In this document: one piece after another, positions 55,204 to 61,839 of the stretch
How positions within the stretch are numbered: position 1 is the stretch's first letter
How the letters are laid out: every line of letters starts with the position of its first letter
From: Burkholderiales bacterium 67-32
Lineage (GTDB): Bacteria; Pseudomonadota; Gammaproteobacteria; Burkholderiales; Burkholderiaceae_B
Reading direction: 5' to 3'
Length of the DNA: 64,000 nt
Assembly: GCA_001898625.1 (NCBI GenBank)
Contig: MKUP01000025.1
Span: 248,001-312,000 of the forward strand
The notes under the pieces: generated by a model
Told to the model about the DNA's origin: nothing
The model's database searches: none
Seen by the model: the letters and a program-made list of their open reading frames with translations, nothing else
Made by a program: the position numbers and the translations under genes

Positions 55204-56027
55204 ATACTTTCGGCCCGCTCCCGCTGGACGTGGTCTCCATCATGTCCCAGGTCGTCTACGGCCACGTCGGCAATTCGATCGCGGTGCCCAGGCTGTGCCG
55301 CGCCGGCCTGCACGTCGCCGCCGTGCCCACCGTCGTGCTCAGCAATACCCCCCACTACCCCACGGTGCATGGCGGCGCCCTGCCGCTGGACTGGTTCCAG
55401 GACTACCTGGACGACCTGCTGGCCCGCGACGCGCTGTACCGGCTGCGGGCCGTGGTCGTGGGTTTCCTGGGCAACGCCGCGCAGGCCCAGGCGCTGGGCC
55501 GATGGCTGGACAGGATACGGCCGAACTACCCGGACCTCCTGCTGATCGTCGACACGGTCATCGGCGACCACGACCACGGCATCTACGTCGACCCTTCGCT
55601 GGTGGACGCCTACCGCGACCTCCTCATCGGCAAGGCCCGCGGCTTGACGCCCAACGGCTTCGAACTCGCGCAACTGACCGGCCTGCCCGTGGACGGCATC
55701 GACGACACCATTCGCGCCGCCCGCCAGCTTCTGGCGGGCAATACCGAATGGGTGGTCGTCACCAGCGCGGCGCCCGCGACCTGGACCCCGGACGACATGA
55801 AGATCCTGGTCGTGACGCGTACCGACGCGACGACCATCGTCCATCCCCGGCTGGCCCTGACGCCCAAGGGCACCGGGGATCTCTTCACCGCTTCGCTGGC
55901 CGCCCACCTGCTTGAAGGCGCCCCGATCGAGACGGCGGCGCGGCGGTCCGCCGATGATGTCCTGGCCGCGCTGCGGGAAACGCAGCGCGCCCAATGCGCC
56001 GAACTGCTGCTGCCACCCCGTCCTTGA
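55200..56027 (+). CDS. pdxY: Pyridoxal kinase PdxY
   Basis: A 275-residue ribokinase-fold vitamin B6 kinase. VSIMSQVVYGHVGNSIAVP, PTVVLSNTPHYPTVHGG, LIVDTVIGDHDHGIYV, LTPNGFELAQLTGLPV and the catalytic PKGTGDLFTASLAAHLL are all in order. It phosphorylates pyridoxal to PLP with ATP. The ATG lies in the yggS stop region (ATGA overlap), so both are translated together. The catalytic Asp of GTGD is present. The 3' neighbour is a class I glutamine amidotransferase 23 nt away in the same direction. Confidence 0.93.
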   Translation: MNTFGPLPLDVVSIMSQVVYGHVGNSIAVPRLCRAGLHVAAVPTVVLSNTPHYPTVHGGALPLDWFQDYLDDLLARDALYRLRAVVVGFLGNAAQAQALGRWLDRIRPNYPDLLLIVDTVIGDHDHGIYVDPSLVDAYRDLLIGKARGLTPNGFELAQLTGLPVDGIDDTIRAARQLLAGNTEWVVVTSAAPATWTPDDMKILVVTRTDATTIVHPRLALTPKGTGDLFTASLAAHLLEGAPIETAARRSADDVLAALRETQRAQCAELLLPPRP

Positions 56028-56050
56028 ACGCCCAACCGGAGTCCCCGAAG

Positions 56051-56746
56051 ATGAACCGTCAAGCCCTGGTCGTCCGCCACGTCGCCTTCGAAGACCTGGG
56101 CACGCTGGCCCCGCTGCTGGCCGAGCGAGGCTACGGCGTGCGCTATCTGGAAGCCGGCGTCGATGCGATCGATTCCACCCCGCTGGCCGCGGCCGATCTG
56201 GTCGTGATCCTGGGCGGCCCGATCGGCGTCTACGAGACCGACCGCTATCCCTTCCTGGAAGCGGAACTGGCGGCCATTACCGAACGCCTGAAACAGGACC
56301 TGCCGACCCTTGGCATCTGTCTGGGCGCGCAATTGATGGCCAAGGCGCTGGGGGCGGACGTCACGTCCACCGGGCGCGTCGAGATCGGCTATGCGCCGCT
56401 GGCGCTCACGGACGAGGGGCAGTCCTCGGCGCTGCGCGGCATCGGACAGGTACCCGTGCTGCACTGGCACGGCGACCAGTTCGACATCCCGCCCGGCGCC
56501 GCCAGGCTGGCGCAGACGCCCGGCTTCCCCAACCAGGCCTTTTCCCTGGGACCGCGCCTGCTGGGCCTGCAGTTCCACCTGGAAGCCCGGGCCTCGCACA
56601 TCGAACGCTGGCTGATCGGCCATGCCTGCGAACTGGCGGCGCACCGGATCGACGTTGCCGCCATCCGGCGGGACGCGGCGCGCCATGGCGCCGAACTCGA
56701 ACGCGTGGCCCGCCAGGCCATCGGCGACTGGCTGGACGGCTGCTGA
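56051..56746 (+). CDS. Class I glutamine amidotransferase-like protein
   Basis: A 231-residue GATase1 protein. The catalytic triad is visible: Cys90 in LGICLGAQLMAK, His176 and Glu178 in LQFHLEA. HWHGDQFDIPPGA is the GuaA-like region found in stand-alone amidotransferases (YfeJ type). Such proteins release ammonia from glutamine or act as gamma-glutamyl hydrolases; the acceptor here is unknown. ATG 56051 follows a GGAG site at slightly long spacing, and the 23-nt gap to pdxY suggests it belongs to the same operon, but a link to vitamin B6 is unproven. Confidence 0.83.
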   Translation: MNRQALVVRHVAFEDLGTLAPLLAERGYGVRYLEAGVDAIDSTPLAAADLVVILGGPIGVYETDRYPFLEAELAAITERLKQDLPTLGICLGAQLMAKALGADVTSTGRVEIGYAPLALTDEGQSSALRGIGQVPVLHWHGDQFDIPPGAARLAQTPGFPNQAFSLGPRLLGLQFHLEARASHIERWLIGHACELAAHRIDVAAIRRDAARHGAELERVARQAIGDWLDGC

Positions 56747-56766
56747 CACCTGGTGCGGCCGCCGGC

Positions 56767-58230
56767 TCAGGTCCACGCCCCGCTGCCCATGGCGGCCTCC
56801 GCCGCCTGAATGCCCGACAGGACGGCGGACGGCACGCCATAGCCCGGAAACGTGGTCTGCCCGGCCAGATACAAACCGCGCAGCGGCGTGCGGTGCGCAA
56901 AGAAACGGTCCGGTGAAGCACCGGGCGCCACGCCATACAGCGCCCCCTCGTACAAGTGCCGCCGGTGGGCGAAGTCTCGCGGATCCAGCACACGGACCGC
57001 ATCGATCTCCAGCCCCGGCACCCGCTGCCGCATGGCCGCCAGATAGCGGTCCACGGCGGACCGCGTCATGTCGGGCGTCCACTCGTCGGCCGAGGCGATG
57101 CCGGAGACAGGCGCGTACAACTCCAGGATGGAGCGTCCCGGCGGCGCCAGATCCGGCAGGACCTGCGTGGGACAGGTGTAGGCCAGCCAGCGAGGCGTGT
57201 CCGGCAGCATCGCATGCAGCCGGCCCTGCTCGCGCATGGAAGGCACGTGGTTGACGATGAACGCGTCCGGCCTCTCGGCGACGCCGCCGCCCAACTGGAT
57301 CGATATCGCGCGATGAGATAACGGCGCACGCCGCGCGCGCCGCGCCAGCGCCCGGGGCACCGCGTCGGCGGGCAGCAGGCGGTGGACCACGTCAAAGCCC
57401 GAACAGGCGGCAATCACGCAATCGGCCTCGACGCGTTCACCTCCCGCCAGCGTGACGCCACGCGCCATGCCGCCGGCCACCGCCATGCGCTCGACCGGCC
57501 GGCCGCACAAGACGCGCACGCCATGACGCTCCGCCGCGCGGTACAGCGCCTGGCTGATGGCTCCCATCCCGCCCCGGGGAAGGTGGAAACCCTCTTCCAG
57601 CAGGGCCACCAGCCCGATGATCTGGCTGGCGGGCAGCCGTTCCGGCCCCATGCCCGTGTACAGCAGCGTGGACGCGACGGCGGCCTGGAGCCCGGCATCC
57701 GGGAAACGCCCGGCGATGAGGCGATCGGCCCGCCCCGACAGCGTGGGCAGGTAGCGCCACAGCCGCCCCAGCGTCCTGGCCAGGGCCGGCTCGAACGGCA
57801 GCACTTCCTGGACCAGCGTGCGATAGATCGGCGCCCAGCGATGCCGCAGTTCACCCAGTCCGTCCCGCAGCATGGCCGTCCGTCCATTGTCGCCCTCGAC
57901 CAGGGAGTCCTCCACGCCGGCCAGCCGCACCACCGTGCCGTCATCCAGGTGCGTCGCATGCGGGCGCGCGATGGCGACCAGTTCGACCTCCCGGTCGAAG
58001 TCCATGCCCAGCCGGGAGAAACCCGATCTCAACAACGCAGGAACCGCCACGTACACGGCGCCGTTGTTGAAGGTGAACCCTTGTTCGCCAACAGTGGAGC
58101 AACAACCTCCGATCGCCTCGCCGGCTTCGGCCAGCACGACATCGATGCCCTGCCGGGCCAGCGCCACGCTGGCCGCCAGGCCCGACAAGCCCGCGCCGAC
58201 GACTACCGCCGACCGTATCGACCTTCCCAT
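56767..58230 (-). CDS. Carotenoid-desaturase-like FAD oxidoreductase
   Basis: A 487-residue FAD protein of the phytoene desaturase/amine oxidase group. The dinucleotide fold is SAVVVGAGLSGLAASVALARQG followed by EAGEAIGGCCSTV; the C-terminal FAD region is GLYLAGQTTFPGYGVPSAVLSGIQAAEAAM (split). LPRGGMGAISQALYRAAE is the mid-protein segment of CrtI-like proteins. There is no crtB or other carotenoid gene here, and many relatives act on other polyenes or retinol-like compounds. AAGGAGG sets ATG 58230. It is divergent from a TetR regulator across a strong inverted repeat, so it is probably repressed by it. Confidence 0.82.
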   Translation of the reverse strand: MGRSIRSAVVVGAGLSGLAASVALARQGIDVVLAEAGEAIGGCCSTVGEQGFTFNNGAVYVAVPALLRSGFSRLGMDFDREVELVAIARPHATHLDDGTVVRLAGVEDSLVEGDNGRTAMLRDGLGELRHRWAPIYRTLVQEVLPFEPALARTLGRLWRYLPTLSGRADRLIAGRFPDAGLQAAVASTLLYTGMGPERLPASQIIGLVALLEEGFHLPRGGMGAISQALYRAAERHGVRVLCGRPVERMAVAGGMARGVTLAGGERVEADCVIAACSGFDVVHRLLPADAVPRALARRARRAPLSHRAISIQLGGGVAERPDAFIVNHVPSMREQGRLHAMLPDTPRWLAYTCPTQVLPDLAPPGRSILELYAPVSGIASADEWTPDMTRSAVDRYLAAMRQRVPGLEIDAVRVLDPRDFAHRRHLYEGALYGVAPGASPDRFFAHRTPLRGLYLAGQTTFPGYGVPSAVLSGIQAAEAAMGSGAWT

Positions 58231-58256
58231 GGCAGCTTGCCTCCTTGATCGGTAAA

Positions 58257-58292
58257 AATTAGACAATGTACAAAATTCTACACTGTATAATT
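58257..58292. promoter_or_regulatory. 36-bp inverted repeat, probable TetR operator
   Basis: Two 17-nt half-sites (58257-58273 and 58276-58292) read outward-in as AATTAGACAATGTACAA and AATTATACAGTGTAGAA, matching at 14 of 17 positions, around a 2-nt centre. It covers almost the whole gap between the desaturase-like and TetR genes and ends five bases before the TetR start codon. Confidence 0.7.
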
Positions 58293-58297
58293 CCCTC

Positions 58298-58891
58298 ATG
58301 ACCACGGTCCCCCTTCCCTCCAAGCGCCAGCGCACGCGCGAACACATCGCGACGGTGGCGGGCGCCCTGTTCGAACGCCACGGCTACGAGGCCGTGACGA
58401 TGGAACAGATCGCCGTCGAGGCGGGCGTCGTGCGGGGAACGCTGTACAACCACTTCGCGGTCAAGGAAGCGGTGCTTGCCGAATGGATGCACGCGCGCCT
58501 GGCCCGGGACCTGGCACCGCTGATGCAGGCCGTGATGAAGCGCAAGGCCTTCGCGTCCCGCGTCGCGGTGATCCTCGATGCCTCGGCCCGGTGGTGGGAG
58601 GAACATCGGCAGTACGCCGCGCCTTATATCCGTTTCCGCTTCCAACAAGTCAGCGACGGGTCGGGCGACCAGGCCTCGTCCGACATGGTCGCGGCCTACG
58701 CGGCGCTCATCCACGCCGCGCAGCAGACAGGAGAAGTCCGCGACGGCGAATCGCCCCGACGCCTGGCCAACTACCTGCATTTCCTGTATTTGTCGGCGCT
58801 GATGACCTGGCTGGGGGACCCGAAGCTTTCGCTGCACAGGGAATTCGCGCGCGCTTTCGAGTTCTTTCTTCAGGGCGCGTCGCGCCCCTGA
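58298..58891 (+). CDS. TetR/AcrR-family regulator
   Basis: A 197-residue TetR protein. The HTH region is RTREHIATVAGALFERHGYEAVTMEQIAVEAGVVRGTLYNHFAVKEAVLAEW (about residues 12-63, quoted as one family block in shorter pieces: EAVTMEQIAVEAGVVRGTLY). The all-helical C-terminal ligand domain has an aromatic-rich stretch (SARWWEEHRQYAAPYIRFRF). The 36-bp inverted repeat just upstream is the obvious operator. It probably represses the divergent FAD oxidoreductase gene and itself. Its 3' end overlaps the convergent MFS exporter gene by 22 nt. Confidence 0.88.
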   Translation: MTTVPLPSKRQRTREHIATVAGALFERHGYEAVTMEQIAVEAGVVRGTLYNHFAVKEAVLAEWMHARLARDLAPLMQAVMKRKAFASRVAVILDASARWWEEHRQYAAPYIRFRFQQVSDGSGDQASSDMVAAYAALIHAAQQTGEVRDGESPRRLANYLHFLYLSALMTWLGDPKLSLHREFARAFEFFLQGASRP

Positions 58892-60099
58892 GGCTCGCGG
58901 CCTTCCTTGCGCCGCGCACCGATCGCGATCCGGAACGCCCCCAGCGCCACCACCGTCAGGAAGATCTGCACCACCGCGCAGGAGATGGCCGGGTCCGCAC
59001 CATAGCCGACGAGCTTGGTGCCGAGCGCGCCGGCCGCCATCTGCCCGAACCCGTACAGGCCCGCCGCCGACCCCGTCAGCCCCGGCGCCGAGGACAACGC
59101 GCGCGACAGCCCCGCCGGACTGGCCATGCCGCATCCCATGGTCAGCAGGAAGGTGATGGCGATCAGCACCGGCACGTTCAGCCAGCCCATGGCCTGCACG
59201 CCCAGGAACACCACGGCCATGGCCAGGCTCAGCCCCGCCCCCATGTAGAGAAAAAGCTCGGTGTCGAGCCGGCCGACCATGCGCCGGGTCAAGGCCGAGC
59301 CCAGGCTGGCCCCCACGATGGTGATCGCCGCGAACCAGCCTATCTGCGAGATGGGCAGGTGCAACTGCCCGTGCACGATATAGGGCGCCGTCGCCAGATA
59401 CGGATAGAGCGCCGTGCTGGAACAGGCCCCGCCCACCATGAACCCCAGGAACCGCCGGTTGCCGACCAGTTGGCCGTAGTCCCGCGCGATCTTGCCGAAG
59501 GCCAGCGCGGAGCGGTCCAGGTTGGTTTCGGGCAGCAGCTTCCACGCGCACAGCACCATCGCGGCCGCCATGCACACCAGGAAGACATAGATGGCCCGCC
59601 AGCCGAAGCCGTCGGCCAGATACGAACCCAGGATGGGCGACAGCCCGGGGCCTACCAGCGTCAACAGGTTCAGCAGCGCCAGATCCTTGGTGGCCCGCTC
59701 GGGCGTGGAGATGTCGCGGACGATGGAACGCCCCAGCGTGATACCCGCCGCGCCGCCCAGCGCCTGCGCCAGGCGGGCGGCCAGCAGCCATTCGAGCGTG
59801 GGCGCGAACAGCGCGAACACGCTCGCCACCAGGTAGATGCCCAGGCCCAGCAACAGCGTGGGCCGGCGCCCGATCGTGTCCGACACCGGCCCGTAGATCA
59901 GTTGCCCGAACGCCAGTCCCACCACATACAGCGTGATGGTCTGCTGCATGCCGGCCGGACTCGCCCCCAGATCGGCGCCCGCCAGCGGCAACGCCGGCAT
60001 GAAGATGTGCATGGCCATCGTGCCGCTGAGCGTCACCAGCACCAGGAGCCACAAGGGCGCCCGGACGGATGGGGCAAAGGACGGATGCGCGCGGGTCAT
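58870..60099 (-). CDS. Bcr/CflA-type MFS drug exporter
   Basis: A 409-residue 12-TM exporter. MHIFMPALPLAGADLGASPAGMQQTITLYVVGLAFGQLIYGPVSDTIGRRPTLL (quoted in segments: GLAFGQLIYGPVSDTIGRRP is motif A) and GRSIVRDISTPERATKDLAL are the Bcr/CflA hallmark blocks. NLLTLVGPGLSPILGSYLAD holds the antiporter motif C (GPxxxP.LG). It starts 13 nt after the MarR gene stop on the same strand, so the two form an operon controlled by the inverted repeat at the marR start. Substrate unknown; bicyclomycin-type or sulfonamide-like drugs are typical. Confidence 0.88.
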   Translation of the reverse strand: MTRAHPSFAPSVRAPLWLLVLVTLSGTMAMHIFMPALPLAGADLGASPAGMQQTITLYVVGLAFGQLIYGPVSDTIGRRPTLLLGLGIYLVASVFALFAPTLEWLLAARLAQALGGAAGITLGRSIVRDISTPERATKDLALLNLLTLVGPGLSPILGSYLADGFGWRAIYVFLVCMAAAMVLCAWKLLPETNLDRSALAFGKIARDYGQLVGNRRFLGFMVGGACSSTALYPYLATAPYIVHGQLHLPISQIGWFAAITIVGASLGSALTRRMVGRLDTELFLYMGAGLSLAMAVVFLGVQAMGWLNVPVLIAITFLLTMGCGMASPAGLSRALSSAPGLTGSAAGLYGFGQMAAGALGTKLVGYGADPAISCAVVQIFLTVVALGAFRIAIGARRKEGREPQGRDAP

Positions 60100-60112
60100 G
60101 AAGGGCTTTCTT

Positions 60113-60580
60113 CTAGAGCGTGTCGAACCGGCGCGCGATCTTTTCCAGGGCTTGGCGGGTGATGCGCAGCTCCTGCGCGGTCAGGTCGTCCAGCAGACTG
60201 GCCTCGATCTCCATGCTCTTCGCCACGATCCGCTCGGCCAGGGCGCGCCCCTGCCGCGTCAGACGGATGGACTTCGCGCGGCGATCCTCTTGCGCCGTTT
60301 CCCATTCGATCAGGCCCAGCTCGCGCAACCGCGACAGGATGCGGACCAGCGACGACTTCTCCAGCGACAGCGTCTCCGCCAGGTCCTTCTGGCGCACCAC
60401 CGGCTCGCTGGATTCATACAAGGCCAGCAGCGGCGCGCGCGTGGCGTCCGTAAGCCCCATTTCCCGGAAATGCTGATCGACCGCCTTGCGCCACTTGCGG
60501 TAGACCGCGCCGACCAACCGTCCGAAGCGGGCCCGGACGTGTTCGTCGAGCTGCGGCGGGGTCACTGATTTAGGTTGCAT
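60113..60580 (-). CDS. MarR-family regulator
   Basis: A 155-residue MarR protein. The winged helix has RAPLLALYESSEPVVRQKDLAETLSLEKSSLVRILSRLRELGLIEWE (in pieces: VRQKDLAETLSLEKSSLVRI) with the wing QEDRRAKSIRLTRQGRAL. The N- and C-terminal helices would form the dimer. Its ATG 60580 sits inside the left arm of a 56-bp inverted repeat, so binding of its own product should block both transcription and translation initiation. The exporter gene follows 13 nt downstream in the same operon. A typical ligand would be a phenolic or antibiotic. Confidence 0.88.
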   Translation of the reverse strand: MQPKSVTPPQLDEHVRARFGRLVGAVYRKWRKAVDQHFREMGLTDATRAPLLALYESSEPVVRQKDLAETLSLEKSSLVRILSRLRELGLIEWETAQEDRRAKSIRLTRQGRALAERIVAKSMEIEASLLDDLTAQELRITRQALEKIARRFDTL

Positions 60581-60623
60581 GCGAACTATTTTCCCAGAAA
60601 ATTAGTTCGCATGCAACCTAAAT
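60568..60623. promoter_or_regulatory. 56-bp near-perfect inverted repeat over the marR start
   Basis: The arms 60568-60588 and 60603-60623 are perfect 21-nt reverse complements; the 14-nt centre is itself almost symmetrical (TTTTC-CCA-GAAAA plus one T). The left arm contains the marR start codon and its first four codons, and the right arm contains their mirrored copy. It lies between marR and the divergent GNAT gene and is most likely a MarR operator. Confidence 0.75.
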
Positions 60624-60668
60624 TACGGATACACCGTTTGTTGAATGGCCTTATATTCCGTAGCTCGG

Positions 60669-61187
60669 ATGACAGCCCCTCTACCCATGTTGATACGCCC
60701 TGAACAACAGCACGACATCGCGGCCATCGAACGCGTGGTCACCCGCGCCTTCGCCACCGCACCGCACACGAGCGGCACCGAAGCGAAAATCGTCGACGCC
60801 CTGCGCGAGGCCGGCGCACTGGCCCTTTCGCTGGTGGCGGAAACGGATGGCGAGGTGGTGGGCCATGTGGCTGTTTCCGCCGTCGCGCTTTCAGACGGCT
60901 CGACCGGCTGGTACGGCCTCGGCCCCCTTGCCGTGGCGCCCGGACACCAGGGCAAAGGCCTGGGCGGGCAATTGGCCGCGCATGTGCTGGATGCGCTGCG
61001 CGAGCGCCATGCGGCGGGATGCGTGGTGCTGGGCGAGCCCGGATACTACGGCCGGTTCGGGTTCCGGGCCGATCCGGACTTCGTGCTGCCCGGCGTGCCG
61101 CCGGAATATTTCCAGGTGGTCCGGTTCACGCCTGAGGCGGGTGGAGGAACGGTGGCGTATCACCCGGCCTTCGAGGTCGCCGCCTAG
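60669..61187 (+). CDS. GNAT-family N-acetyltransferase, YhbS-like
   Basis: A 172-residue acetyltransferase. The acetyl-CoA binding loop is GLGPLAVAPGHQGKGLGGQLAAH; VVLGEPGYYGRFGFRADPDF is the conserved motif B region of YhbS-type proteins. The acceptor is unknown. Three in-frame ATGs (60645, 60669, 60687) are possible and none has a good ribosome-binding site; family alignment favours a start near the MLIRPEQQ segment at 60687, so the N-terminus is uncertain. The large inverted repeat upstream may regulate it together with the divergent marR operon. It shares a CTAG stop with the nuclease gene. Confidence 0.8.
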   Translation: MTAPLPMLIRPEQQHDIAAIERVVTRAFATAPHTSGTEAKIVDALREAGALALSLVAETDGEVVGHVAVSAVALSDGSTGWYGLGPLAVAPGHQGKGLGGQLAAHVLDALRERHAAGCVVLGEPGYYGRFGFRADPDFVLPGVPPEYFQVVRFTPEAGGGTVAYHPAFEVAA

Positions 61188-61717
61188 AGATTGCGGCCCC
61201 GCTTCCGGTACTCCCACGGCGCGACAGGTGCCGGCAAGGCCCACAAGCCACGCCGTCCCGCCTTCGCCTCGCCCTGCAGATCGACCAACGCCCGTTCCGC
61301 GGTGAACTTGGGATAGACCCAGGCGTACCCGTGGCGCAGCATCGTTTCCTGCACGCTGCCATGGCCGCAATCGACATCGCCCAGCGTGCGGCCGTAGCGA
61401 TCCCTGCCATGGCGCGACAACCGGGCCGGCGTGCCCACCGGACACAACGCCCGCAGGAAATCACGCGAGGCGATCCCGCCGGCCTGGCCGATTTCCGGCG
61501 CATCGATCCGCTCCAGGCGCACCGGCATGCTTTTCTTCTGCGAGGGACATTGCAGGCGCATCGTGTCGCCATCGTGGACGGACGCAACGGTACAGACCTG
61601 GGCCAGGGCGGCGCCTGGCAGGGCAAGCGCGAAAGCGAACGCGATTTGCCGGACGATGGGAGCTGCGGACTGCGAAGGGAAATGCGCGGGGGGATTCGAA
61701 AAATAACGAGAGGACAT
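61184..61717 (-). CDS. Secreted thermonuclease-family (SNase-like) protein
   Basis: A 177-residue staphylococcal-nuclease-fold protein. An N-terminal segment (PIVRQIAFAFALALPGAALAQ) is a signal peptide that starts unusually late, after about 20 polar residues; a start nearer to it is possible but no better codon is visible. The fold motifs are VASVHDGDTMRLQC, RLERIDAPEIGQ, the catalytic-Arg block DRYGRTLGDV and HGYAWVYPKF. Four Cys occur in the mature part. Such nucleases cleave DNA and RNA with Ca2+. It is probably periplasmic or secreted. The tannase-like gene lies upstream on the same strand, separated by 122 nt. Confidence 0.83.
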   Translation of the reverse strand: MSSRYFSNPPAHFPSQSAAPIVRQIAFAFALALPGAALAQVCTVASVHDGDTMRLQCPSQKKSMPVRLERIDAPEIGQAGGIASRDFLRALCPVGTPARLSRHGRDRYGRTLGDVDCGHGSVQETMLRHGYAWVYPKFTAERALVDLQGEAKAGRRGLWALPAPVAPWEYRKRGRNL

Positions 61718-61743
61718 CAAACGGCGCTGCTTGCGATCGGAAT

Positions 61744-61758
61744 CTTGAGGGCCTCAAG
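61744..61758. promoter_or_regulatory. Palindrome upstream of the nuclease gene
   Basis: CTTGAGG-G-CCTCAAG has perfect 7-nt arms around one base and lies about 27 nt before the nuclease start on the minus strand. It could be an operator or part of a leader hairpin. Confidence 0.4.
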
Positions 61759-61793
61759 CTTACCAAGGAGAAGGAAACAGCCTCCCATGATCC

Positions 61794-61832
61794 GGCGGCG
61801 GGGTGCGGCCGGCCAGACCACGCCCCGCCGCC
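61794..61832 (-). terminator. GC-rich stem-loop after the tannase-like gene
   Basis: GGCGGCGGGG (61794-61803) and CCCCGCCGCC (61823-61832) form a perfect 10-bp stem eight bases after the stop codon of the tannase-like gene on the minus strand. There is no clear T-tract, so termination is inferred from position. Confidence 0.55.
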
Positions 61833-61839
61833 GCCCGGT

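Noticed and set aside
56767-58891. Carotenoid biosynthesis cluster
   Set aside because: Only one CrtI-like oxidoreductase and a TetR gene are present; no phytoene synthase, cyclase or prenyl transferase.
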